64,000 bases of DNA from Bdellovibrionales bacterium RIFOXYA1_FULL_36_14 (GTDB taxonomy: Bacteria; Bdellovibrionota; Bacteriovoracia; Bacteriovoracales; Bacteriovoracaceae): positions 1-64,000 of the forward strand of contig MEPW01000037.1 in NCBI GenBank assembly GCA_001769975.1, in the 5' to 3' direction. The first letter of the stretch is position 1. Each line of letters begins with the position of its first letter. Under the pieces are notes generated by a model, which was not told where the DNA came from, did not search any database, and saw nothing but the letters and a program-made list of their open reading frames with translations. A program made the translations under genes and the position numbers. Positions 25,594 through 33,200 of the stretch are shown here, piece by piece.

Positions 25594-27462
25594 TTAAAAA
25601 TCATAAAGCATATTAACGCTGTTGTCATGATTGCTGCTTATATCATCTAGAAAACTATTATATTCGCTTTTTAAGTTTAAGTGTAGATGTGGAAGAATGT
25701 TATGTATTCGTAACTCAGCAAGAGACGTCAGTTTTATAAGGCGCTCTTGTTCAATGAGTTCTTTTAATATTTTTTGTGAGACCAACAATTTAAGTCGCTT
25801 AATGGATACTACTGTAGTGAATTCTAATCCAACCCATGATCTAATAGATTTGGGTAAATCTGACCCAAGTTGAAGAGTGGTTGTAAGAAGGCTGTGTAGG
25901 TCGACAGACTTTGATAGGTCATTACTTATGCCTATCGAAGGAGATACTTCGTAATTCTTACATTCGATACATGAGTAATCATTATTAATCCAATATTTCG
26001 CATTGAATTTCCAGGATAAAATTGGATCAATCCAAGTGAAAGGCGCCATGTTGGCAACATCTATAAATGATATTTGATAAATTTTAAATGAATTATTATC
26101 TGCATAATATCTGAAATTAGTTTCAAAAAAATTAAATGACGAATTTTTTATGAAACCGGGATCATCGTCCATTGTTTTGTGAAACCCAGGTCTGAAGGTA
26201 AGTTGATGAAATATATTATTATTGAGAATTTCACCAAAACCATATTCAACAAAAAAATTAAGATGGCTTTTAAGTGGAGAAGAAGGAGATGGGATAGTAT
26301 ATTCTTCAGCTGTAGGTAGTTTAGATCGTACGAATAACACTTTGTTTTTAAATTCTTTCCACTCGGGATCTGATTTTCCTGATTTTTTCTGTTTTTCTAA
26401 AGATGCATAGTCTAAAATCGTATCGATTGAGTTTACATTTAATTCGCTTATTAATACCATTTCTTGGATTGACTTCAAAACCAAAGCTTGTTGCTGATTA
26501 TCAAGATTGTTATATCTATGTACTAATATTCTTCTAATTGAGGGTCTGAATGTTGTTTTAGTTATTACTTTTTCTTGTTCTAACCTTCTTACTGTTTCAT
26601 GGGGTAGAACATAGAGAGGAAAATTCCTGAAAAGTTCTTTTTCGGGAAGAATAGCCTGTATCATCGCCAATATTAAATACGAACAGTTTTCATCTATGAA
26701 GAAGTAGTTTATTTCCGCATTGTGTTTTAATTCCCATATGTGATCAAGTAATTGACTAATTTGCGCTGGATTGAGATTAAGTTTATATTCCCAAATATCT
26801 CTTTGCTCCATATTGTTATACTCGTAGACCTTTCTAAAATATGGAGTTTCACTAAGAACACCTTGGAAACCTCCAAATAGTCCTTTGGTTATGTAATCAT
26901 ATGCACCTACCTCTATTGGCATGTTCGCTGCATATCCAAAAGATAAATTCAGATAATCAACTCTTTTTTTATCGATAAATTTTAAAAAGGTATGTCCCAT
27001 GATGGAGGCAGGATTTGAAATAAACTGAGAGGCAAAAATGATAGCAATCTTGTCTGCATTTATAAAATTCTTCCATCGGATTAAGTTGGGACAATTGATA
27101 TCGGTTGTACTTGTTTTTAGATGTTGTTTGATTATATTATATCTTGCCGGGAAGAGACATTGAGGATGTTCTCTATATTTTTTGATAAAGTGGTGAGGAT
27201 TATTAAATGTTTCAATTGAAGTGATTAGCTCTGAGTATGGATCAGTATGACCTGTAGAGGAAAGATAAAAGCGTGAACTTTCTTCTATCATGCCATATCT
27301 CTGACCTAAAAAATCGACTTTGTAATGAAGAAGTTTTTGCCATGACCTGCTTTCTGCAAAAGCTTTTAGTTTTTGCGGGGTACTACTTAAGGCGTAACAA
27401 ACTTGAAAATTTAGGTTAAGAAAAATTAAATAGATAAATATTTTAAGATATATTATCCTCAT
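25594..27462 (-). CDS. Lnb N-terminal (DUF4105) domain protein with barrel-like C-terminus
   Basis: 622 residues with a signal peptide (IYLKIFIYLIFLNLNFQVCYA). The central domain has the full DUF4105/Lnb pattern: SNPASIMGHTFLKF with His157, YDYITKGLFGGFQGVLSETP, and FIDENCSYLILAMI with Cys260. In characterised Lnb enzymes this domain performs acyl transfer onto lipoprotein N-termini. The last 220 residues read as amphipathic beta strands ending in Phe, like an outer-membrane barrel. Thus the protein may be outer-membrane bound, with the next gene encoding another barrel. Family call is strong; enzymatic activity is inference. Confidence 0.8.
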   Translation of the reverse strand: MRIIYLKIFIYLIFLNLNFQVCYALSSTPQKLKAFAESRSWQKLLHYKVDFLGQRYGMIEESSRFYLSSTGHTDPYSELITSIETFNNPHHFIKKYREHPQCLFPARYNIIKQHLKTSTTDINCPNLIRWKNFINADKIAIIFASQFISNPASIMGHTFLKFIDKKRVDYLNLSFGYAANMPIEVGAYDYITKGLFGGFQGVLSETPYFRKVYEYNNMEQRDIWEYKLNLNPAQISQLLDHIWELKHNAEINYFFIDENCSYLILAMIQAILPEKELFRNFPLYVLPHETVRRLEQEKVITKTTFRPSIRRILVHRYNNLDNQQQALVLKSIQEMVLISELNVNSIDTILDYASLEKQKKSGKSDPEWKEFKNKVLFVRSKLPTAEEYTIPSPSSPLKSHLNFFVEYGFGEILNNNIFHQLTFRPGFHKTMDDDPGFIKNSSFNFFETNFRYYADNNSFKIYQISFIDVANMAPFTWIDPILSWKFNAKYWINNDYSCIECKNYEVSPSIGISNDLSKSVDLHSLLTTTLQLGSDLPKSIRSWVGLEFTTVVSIKRLKLLVSQKILKELIEQERLIKLTSLAELRIHNILPHLHLNLKSEYNSFLDDISSNHDNSVNMLYDF

Positions 27463-27500
27463 TATTGTACGTAGTTTAGCTAATTCAAAAAGGAATGTAT

Positions 27501-28067
27501 ATGTTAAGACTAGTTAATTTATCTTTACTTGCTCTTGTATTTTCAACATCTGTATTTGCTATAGATTATGCAAAGTGCTCTAAAATGTTGAATAACGGTT
27601 GGTGGATGAATTATGAATATGGAGGGATTGATCAACCTTTAACTAAAGCAACCAAAAAACATGGATCATCTAAAGCAACTGCCGTTACTTCAACAGAAGG
27701 CTCTACCGCAACACTCGATCCAGGTTACTGGTCAAATGTTACAACTTCTGAGATTCAAACAAGTAGCACCTGGGGAGATTGTGATTTGTTTGCTCTAAAT
27801 AATTTGAATAAGGGGCGTGAAAAATTCTTTAAAATCCACGAGGATGAACTTTTGGCTGAAATTGCAATAGGTGAGGGGGAATTTCTAGATACATTGGCCA
27901 GTTTATCACTTTGTGATGATAGCTCTTTTAATATCTTTAAAAAGACCCTTCGAACCCATATGAGTAGTTTTATTAATAGAAAAAGTAATCAAAGTTATAA
28001 CTCTATCATTGATGCTAATATTGGTAATACCGTTAGTTTACGTGGGAAATGTCATATTTATAATTGA
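27501..28067 (+). CDS. DUF3015 family secreted protein
   Basis: 188 residues from ATG 27501 (AAAAAGGAATGT upstream; an in-frame ATG at 27495 overlaps that ribosome site). Signal peptide MLRLVNLSLLALVFSTSVFA. The mature part contains TLDPGYWSNVTTSEIQTSS followed by TWGDCDLF and GEGEFLDTLASLSLCDDSS, the pattern of DUF3015 proteins common in Bdellovibrionota-type genomes. Cysteines (YAKCSK, WGDC, SLCDD, RGKC) could pair. Divergent from the Lnb-fold gene with 38 bp between the starts. Function unknown. Confidence 0.75.
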   Translation: MLRLVNLSLLALVFSTSVFAIDYAKCSKMLNNGWWMNYEYGGIDQPLTKATKKHGSSKATAVTSTEGSTATLDPGYWSNVTTSEIQTSSTWGDCDLFALNNLNKGREKFFKIHEDELLAEIAIGEGEFLDTLASLSLCDDSSFNIFKKTLRTHMSSFINRKSNQSYNSIIDANIGNTVSLRGKCHIYN

Positions 28068-28115
28068 AATTATCAGTGTATGATAAATATATTATTTGGA
28101 TTTTTGGGGAAGTGC

Positions 28116-28200
28116 CAAAAAAAGTCAAAAAAAAAAGCCTCTTTTCGGAAGTTTTATATCATCGTAATCACTAAGTTTTTTTTGGAGCGGGATACTAGGT
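28116..28200. repeat. Direct repeat shared with the tRNA-Gly 3' flank, copy A
   Basis: Matches 30668-30750 nearly base for base: an A-rich start (AAAAAAAGTCAAAAAAA), GCCTC, then TTATATCATCGTAATCACTAAGTTTTTTT and the 3' end of tRNA-Gly (TGGAGCGGGATAC on the plus strand). The terminator hairpin of the intact tRNA is degraded here. It defines the left end of a 2.6-kb stretch bounded by direct repeats. Confidence 0.85.
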
Positions 28201-28267
28201 TTGCGCTGCTTTCGCAGCAGAACTACATCCTGTAAGCCACTTGCGACCTTCTGTAGGGCAAAATCAG
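28183..28267 (-). pseudogene. tRNA-Gly relic (3' half, interrupted)
   Basis: 28183-28201 equals the acceptor/T-arm end of tRNA-Gly including CCA. The match is then broken by about 39 extra bases containing the hairpin GCTGCTTTCGCAGC, and resumes at 28241 (TTGCGACCTTCTGTAGGGCAA), which corresponds to the variable/anticodon region of the intact gene at 30733. The 5' half is absent, so no functional tRNA can be made. Confidence 0.75.
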
Positions 28268-28269
28268 CC

Positions 28270-28329
28270 TTTACCAAAACTCGATTAATGTAGATAAAAG
28301 TTGACCAAAACTCGATTAGTATGTAAAAT
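28270..28329 (+). promoter_or_regulatory. Tandem duplicated promoter of the DUF4143 ATPase gene
   Basis: Two copies of ACCAAAACTCGATTA lie 31 bp apart. The downstream copy forms TTGACC (28301-28306), a 17-bp spacer and TAAAAT (28324-28329), a good sigma-70-type promoter 18 bp before the ATG. The upstream copy forms TTTACC (28270), a 17-bp spacer and GATAAA, a weaker version. Either two start sites or an operator repeated within both spacers. Confidence 0.6.
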
Positions 28330-28347
28330 AGTATAAAGGTGTTTTTT

Positions 28348-29535
28348 ATGAAAAATCGCTATTTGAACAATTTAATTATAACTGATGCTATTGCTGCTAA
28401 GAAAATTGCATTTGTAACGGGCCCACGTCAGGTGGGTAAGACGACTCTTTGTAAACAAATTCTAGAAAAGTTAAAAGCTAGTGATTCTTATTATAACTGG
28501 GATGATCAAGATTTTAGATTGGTCTGGATTCAATCTCCTAAAAACCTTATTGAAAAAAAGGATATTGTCGTTTTTGATGAAATTCACAAAGACCGAAAAT
28601 GGAAAAATAAATTAAAAGGACTTTTTGATCTTTATGGGAGTAAGGTTAATTTTATAGTTTCAGGAAGTGCCAGACTCGACTATTATCGAAAATCCGGGGA
28701 TAGTTTACAGGGGAGATATTTTCCATATCATCTACATCCATTCACTCTCGGCGAAACGTCTAGTATAAAACTTCCGCCTCAAAAAAATTGGCTGGAGCAT
28801 GCAAATACATCCGATATAGCATTTGATGATTTATTAAATCTGGGGGGATTTCCTGAACCGCTTTTGGGGCAGAGTCAAAATAAGGCAACCAGATGGAGAA
28901 ATTTATATCGAGAACGAATGGTGAGAGAAGATATTAGAGACCTGCAAAATGTACGTGATTTGTCGATGCTTGATAATCTTTCATTGTTACTTAAAACAAA
29001 GATTGGTTCACAGTTATCATATGAATCATTAAGGAAAGATCTATCAGTATCTTTTGAGTCAATTCTTAGGTGGATAGATTTATATGAAGCTATTTATTAT
29101 TGTTACAGAATCAGGCCTTACTCAAATAAAATTAAAAATTCTATAATTAAAGAACCTAAATTATATCTTTATGATTGGTCAAATTTAGAAGAGCAGGGAG
29201 CAAAATTTGAAAATCTGATAGCTGGGCATTTACTTAAAAATGTTCACTTGTGGACGGATGGTGCCATGGGGGATTTTAAGCTTTATTATTTAAGGGATAA
29301 ACAAAAACGCGAAGTAGATTTTTTTATTACCAATAATAATAAACCGTACCTTCTTTTAGAGGTTAAATCTAATCAAACGGCACTTTCACCTTCTCTAATC
29401 CATTATAACGAAATACTTAAACCGATGTTTTGCCTTCAATTGGTGCGCGAAGAAAAAAAAGAACGAGGTGCCAGTTTGCTTCACCCCAATATTAGAGTTA
29501 TGCATGTTAATAAGTTTCTTTCGGCGCTTAACTAA
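28348..29535 (+). CDS. AAA ATPase with DUF4143 domain
   Basis: 395 residues from ATG 28348 (AAAGGTG ribosome site 6 bp upstream; an in-frame GTG at 28339 is not credible). Walker A at 25-33 (GPRQVGKTT), Walker B in DIVVFDEIHK near residue 80, sensor-like FIVSGSARLDYYRKSGDS near 105. C-terminal DUF4143 includes LEEQGAKFENLIAGHLL and EVDFFITNNNKPYLLLEVKS, a PD-(D/E)xK-like strand pattern. Such ATPases are widespread, often accessory, and of unknown role. It lies between a tRNA relic and the intact tRNA, with its own duplicated promoter. Confidence 0.85.
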   Translation: MKNRYLNNLIITDAIAAKKIAFVTGPRQVGKTTLCKQILEKLKASDSYYNWDDQDFRLVWIQSPKNLIEKKDIVVFDEIHKDRKWKNKLKGLFDLYGSKVNFIVSGSARLDYYRKSGDSLQGRYFPYHLHPFTLGETSSIKLPPQKNWLEHANTSDIAFDDLLNLGGFPEPLLGQSQNKATRWRNLYRERMVREDIRDLQNVRDLSMLDNLSLLLKTKIGSQLSYESLRKDLSVSFESILRWIDLYEAIYYCYRIRPYSNKIKNSIIKEPKLYLYDWSNLEEQGAKFENLIAGHLLKNVHLWTDGAMGDFKLYYLRDKQKREVDFFITNNNKPYLLLEVKSNQTALSPSLIHYNEILKPMFCLQLVREEKKERGASLLHPNIRVMHVNKFLSALN

Positions 29536-29549
29536 TGTCCGTAAGGAGG

Positions 29550-29604
29550 TTTGAGCACTATAGTCGATAAATACATTATATTTATTAATTGAACTACTAT
29601 CAAG
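29550..29604. repeat. Dispersed dyad repeat, copy B
   Basis: Begins TTTGAGCACTATAG, contains GATAAATACATTATA and ends ATTGAACTACTATCAAG; about 88 percent identical to 24407-24463 over 57 positions, direct orientation. As for copy A it follows the stop of an accessory-type gene. It lies in the 187-bp gap before the next gene; the remaining bases show nothing further. Confidence 0.75.
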
Positions 29605-29722
29605 CACAACTGTAAATTTTAAAAACGAGTTACTAAATGTGACATTGTTGATATTATTTACCAACAATAGGAGAGCTACTTTGTTTAACTTGTTTTATAG
29701 TAACCATGTATAAGGACGAAAA

Positions 29723-30502
29723 ATGAGAAAATTATTATTTGTGTTTTTAATTTATTCTTTGAACTCGTACTCCATGACAAAAGATGTCTTTAATAATAAG
29801 TATGATCAAATAAGAAAAGAGTTAGATGTAAAAGTTAATGAATGTCTTCAGCAAAATGACCAAGTAGTAAAAAAAGCTGTAACGAATATAGAAAATGCTA
29901 AAAACAAGGATGAATATGTAGAATTTGTTAAAGATGAAAACAAAGCTATTAACTTTATTCAAAGTTTAGATTTAAAAAAACGAGATACTCATTTCTATGA
30001 AAATAAATTAACTCAATTAATGATTAATAACTGTACCGGCCCAAATTTAAAACTATATATGTCTCTTGAAAAAGATCGAAAATATTGTGCAGAAATTTTT
30101 GATGAATTAAGTTTTATGAAAGCTTTAATATTTGCTACAAAAAATTACGCTTGGAGTAAACAAACAAAGGAAATGGCAAAAAATAAAATTTTTGATTATA
30201 TTAAGCATTTATCAAATATTGATAAAACACCCCTTGTATCTCAAATGATTCCACTTAGCTTACTTCAAACTATGATGGAGTATGGACTTATTGATAACAG
30301 TCTAAAGCAAGACATTATTGTTGCCAACGAAAATGCTAATCAACTAATGTCCAAATTTAAAGAAGAACTGAAGAATAATAAAATTAAAGATATTGAAAGA
30401 TACAATTGCAATTCATTTAAAAAGTTTAGCACGAGAGAATTAAATTACAGTTCTAAAGTACAAATTTTTTTAAAAACATTACTAAAAAAAATACTTAAAT
30501 AG
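29723..30502 (+). CDS. Secreted protein of unknown function
   Basis: 259 residues with a signal peptide (MRKLLFVFLIYSLNSYSM) and an alpha-helical, Lys/Asn-rich mature region with four or five Cys (NECLQQ, NNCTGP, KYCAEI, YNCNSF). No domain recognised. It sits in the repeat-bounded interval between the ATPase gene and tRNA-Gly. The start has AAGGACGAAAA upstream. The 230 bp after it hold the tRNA terminator and the second copy of the tRNA-flank repeat. Confidence 0.6.
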   Translation: MRKLLFVFLIYSLNSYSMTKDVFNNKYDQIRKELDVKVNECLQQNDQVVKKAVTNIENAKNKDEYVEFVKDENKAINFIQSLDLKKRDTHFYENKLTQLMINNCTGPNLKLYMSLEKDRKYCAEIFDELSFMKALIFATKNYAWSKQTKEMAKNKIFDYIKHLSNIDKTPLVSQMIPLSLLQTMMEYGLIDNSLKQDIIVANENANQLMSKFKEELKNNKIKDIERYNCNSFKKFSTRELNYSSKVQIFLKTLLKKILK

Positions 30503-30667
30503 ATATCACCTTTTGTTAAATATCCTTATAATTGATTATGTAATATGGCAGGGACATTTAAAAAAACCAATTTTCCCTTGGTATTTTCGGATCGTTGGTA
30601 ATCTCATAAGCGCACACACCAGTTGTAAAAAATATTTTAAAAGTTTTGGTGAAAATGTGGTGAACTT

Positions 30668-30750
30668 CAAAAAAAGTCAAAAAAAAAGCCTCCGAAAGGA
30701 AGCTTTATATCATCGTAATCACTAAGTTTTTTTGGAGCGGGATACCAGGT
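30668..30750. repeat. Direct repeat shared with the tRNA relic, copy B
   Basis: Second copy of the sequence at 28116-28200; it includes the tRNA-Gly transcription terminator and the last bases of tRNA-Gly. The intact tRNA continues beyond it. The 2.6 kb between both copies contains the ATPase and one secreted-protein gene but no integrase. Confidence 0.85.
30679..30703 (-). terminator. Terminator of tRNA-Gly
   Basis: Read on the minus strand, GCTTCC and GGAGGC form a 6-bp stem (one G-T pair) around TTTC, followed by a run of nine T. It lies about 30 bases beyond the tRNA 3' end. Confidence 0.8.
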
Positions 30751-30808
30751 TCGAACTGGCGACCTTCTGCATGGCAAGCAGACGCTCTACCAACTGAGCT
30801 AATCCCGC
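30733..30808 (-). tRNA. tRNA-Gly(GCC), CCA end encoded
   Basis: Minus-strand 76-base cloverleaf. Acceptor stem GCGGGAT pairs with ATCCCGC, followed by T and encoded CCA. D-arm AGCTCAGTTGGTAGAGC. Anticodon stem TCTGC/GCAGA around loop TTGCCAT, giving anticodon GCC for glycine. T-arm with GTTCGAA. Single gene, with its own promoter and terminator. A damaged 3' copy is found at 28183-28267, so this is a likely past integration or duplication site. Confidence 0.95.
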
Positions 30809-30822
30809 ACATAGGCAACGTC

Positions 30823-30851
30823 ATATTAAACAGCGTCGACTTTTCTGTCAA
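30823..30851 (-). promoter_or_regulatory. Promoter of tRNA-Gly
   Basis: On the minus strand TTGACA (30851-30846) and TAATAT (30828-30823) are separated by exactly 17 bp; the tRNA begins 14 bp after the -10 box. This is the best -35/-10 pair in the window and a useful model of the host sigma-70 consensus. Confidence 0.85.
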
Positions 30852-30860
30852 CGAAAATTC

Positions 30861-32045
30861 CTAATTTATAGGTTCGTGATAAGTAAACTCTACGTTTTTA
30901 TAATTTCTAAGAACTAATTTATTACCATCGTGACTGACCACATAATTAGGGGTCAGAGGAATTTTGCCTCCTCCTCCGGGTGAATCAACAACATAGTAGG
31001 GGATAGCTAGTCCGGAAGTCCAGCCTCGCATTTTTTCGAGGATTTCAAGGCCTACCGATACTTTGGTTCTAAAATGGCTGATCCCTTCTGAAAGATCACA
31101 TTGGAAAATATAATAGGGTCGTACCTTCATCAATAGTAGAAGGTGATTGAGTTTGAGCATGATGTTGGCATTGTCATTCACGTTTCTAAGAAGCACGGTT
31201 TGATTACCAACGGTACATCCAGCTAGTGAGAGTCTGGTATTGGCCAGCAGTGCTTCCCTGGTGCATTCTTTGGGATGATTATAGTGGGTGTTAACGTGAA
31301 TTGGTTGATGCTTCTCTAAAATTTCAAGGAGCTTGTCATCACGAAGTCTGATCGGAAGAGTACAAGGATTTCGAGTACCAAGTCGTACAACTTCCACATG
31401 TTCGATTTTTCGTAGTTCCCCTAAAATATAATCAATTTTATCGTTGTTTAAACAAAGTGGATCGCCGCCGGAAACCACAACGTCTCTCACTCTCTTGGTC
31501 TTTCTTATATAATCAAGCCCTGCTTCAATTTGCTTATCTTTGGCATCAGCAGATTCATTGGCAACTTTTCTTTTTCTGGTACAATGACGGCACAGCATCG
31601 GGCAATCGTTGCTAGCATAAAATAAAACGCGATCAGGGTAACGATGAGTAAGGCCTGGTACCGGCATGTCTCTTTCTTCAGCAAGAGGGTCAGCCATATC
31701 AGTTTTTAAAATATTCATTTCGGCAACGTTTGGTACAGATTGTTTTCTGATAGGACATTCAGGATCATCTCGATCCATTAAGGCTGAGTAGTATGGGGTA
31801 ATGGCCATTTTAAATTTTTTTGAGCAAGCATCATAGGCCTTTTCTTCGTTACCGGTTACATTGATGGCCTTCTTGAGCATTGGTAAAGTGGTGATTCGAT
31901 TTTTAAGTTGCCACTTCCAATCATACCAATCTTCATCCTTGGTTCCTTCAAATATTCCTCTGCCAGAAATTGGAAATTTTTCTAGAATATGTTTAGGATA
32001 AATTTTTTCTAGGTCTTCAATAGTACGAATTTCTCGAAAATCCAT
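30861..32045 (-). CDS. kamA: Lysine 2,3-aminomutase family radical SAM enzyme
   Basis: Interconverts L-lysine and beta-lysine using SAM, a [4Fe-4S] cluster and PLP. It has 394 residues. The cluster cysteines are Cys148, Cys152 and Cys155 (CPMLCRHCTRKRK). Further family blocks are VVVSGGDPLCLNNDKIDYIL, THYNHPKECT and a C-terminal region VVDSPGGGGKIPLTPNYVV. Length and the N-terminal region fit KamA/AblA rather than the shorter EpmB. No acetyltransferase AblB is adjacent, so whether it makes osmolyte or serves lysine breakdown is open. Confidence 0.88.
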   Translation of the reverse strand: MDFREIRTIEDLEKIYPKHILEKFPISGRGIFEGTKDEDWYDWKWQLKNRITTLPMLKKAINVTGNEEKAYDACSKKFKMAITPYYSALMDRDDPECPIRKQSVPNVAEMNILKTDMADPLAEERDMPVPGLTHRYPDRVLFYASNDCPMLCRHCTRKRKVANESADAKDKQIEAGLDYIRKTKRVRDVVVSGGDPLCLNNDKIDYILGELRKIEHVEVVRLGTRNPCTLPIRLRDDKLLEILEKHQPIHVNTHYNHPKECTREALLANTRLSLAGCTVGNQTVLLRNVNDNANIMLKLNHLLLLMKVRPYYIFQCDLSEGISHFRTKVSVGLEILEKMRGWTSGLAIPYYVVDSPGGGGKIPLTPNYVVSHDGNKLVLRNYKNVEFTYHEPIN

Positions 32046-32203
32046 AATTGCCTCAAAATTTTAGTATTTTTAGTATCTTATAAAGGATATTGATCCCCTT
32101 ATCAAGGTGCATGTTAAACTTATATAGGAAAATTTCAACTCTTTGATTTTGCGTTGAACTTTTCAATTTGATCTGGTGGAAGTTCACGCCATTTGGAGAT
32201 TTT

Positions 32204-33112
32204 TTACTTTTCCTTAACTATGCTCTCGTTAGTTCTTTTGGTGTCAGGCAGAGCTATATTAGTTGCAGTTGCCATTTGTGGTCGTAAGACTCCGCATAAC
32301 TCTAAAGTTTGATAAAGATTACGCAAGGGTTCATGTCCAAGAGTGTTCCTGATTGCAATCTTCTTTTTCATTTGCTGAGAGCTTTGATTTTCTTTGGGGG
32401 AATCGAGCGCAACAAGATCAGGGAAGTAACTTTTGTTTGCTTTAGTGAAATGGGTCAAAGTTTTGTTCAAATACTCAATATTTTCTTTTTCTGTTAACAC
32501 GATATTGGGTTCATGTTCGATCGTTTCCAATACAGCATTGTTTAGTTGATGTATAAAGGTTCCACATTTTTCAAGCATCTGATAATTGAGCGGATTTTTG
32601 GCAAATGCTTGTTGTATACTGCGGCAAAAGTTCGGTGTGACAGTAATGCATCTCAATTTTTCCAGTCCTGCAATAATAGCGGGTGTTACATCCATCCCTG
32701 GGATACATTTCGTCTGAGAAGTGATTTTTCCCTTCGAATCAAAAGTTGTTGTTTGTTGAATGGGATTTATAAAATCCAAATTATCCGAAGAGGAGGTAAT
32801 TTCTCTTGAGGGATCCAGAGCCGGTTCTGTTTCCGTTACTCTTGAGATAGACTCATCTTTTTCATCTTTCTCTGCGCTCATTTGATAATAGGGTGCGCAC
32901 CAAGGGAATTTATGTCCAGTGGAAGTTATTTTGATATTCTTTGTGTCCCGGGAGACTTTAAGACAATTATTAGGGTCTTTTACTTTAACATCAACTTGAG
33001 TAATCAAAATATATGGATTTAATGCTTTTACAATTAGCGAGGGTTCTTCTTTTGCCAATACTACATTGGTCATAAAAATAAACGTAATAATCGCAATGGT
33101 TAATTGAGACAT
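32204..33112 (-). CDS. Secreted protein of unknown function
   Basis: 302 residues. Signal peptide MSQLTIAIITFIFMTNVVLA, with AGGAGGGGATC directly before the ATG. The mature protein has six or more Cys in a regular pattern (NNCLKV, PWCAPY, TKCIPG, LRCITV, NFCRSI, EKCGTF, ELCGVL) and acidic linkers. No domain recognised. The disulfide-rich, exported character fits a periplasmic or surface protein. Confidence 0.6.
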   Translation of the reverse strand: MSQLTIAIITFIFMTNVVLAKEEPSLIVKALNPYILITQVDVKVKDPNNCLKVSRDTKNIKITSTGHKFPWCAPYYQMSAEKDEKDESISRVTETEPALDPSREITSSSDNLDFINPIQQTTTFDSKGKITSQTKCIPGMDVTPAIIAGLEKLRCITVTPNFCRSIQQAFAKNPLNYQMLEKCGTFIHQLNNAVLETIEHEPNIVLTEKENIEYLNKTLTHFTKANKSYFPDLVALDSPKENQSSQQMKKKIAIRNTLGHEPLRNLYQTLELCGVLRPQMATATNIALPDTKRTNESIVKEK

Positions 33113-33200
33113 GATCCCCTCCTGATTCGTTGAAATTCAAAATACGAATTTGAGATTATTGTATAATTCTAACGTATATTTGACAATAATTAGTAAGCGA

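Noticed and set aside
28116-28200. CRISPR-like repeat or array
   Set aside because: Only two copies 2.5 kb apart, explained by tRNA flank duplication; no regularly spaced repeats exist anywhere in the window.
30513-30725. 70-residue open frame before tRNA-Gly
   Set aside because: It runs through the tRNA terminator and its A-rich tract, has no ribosome site, and contains no recognisable domain.
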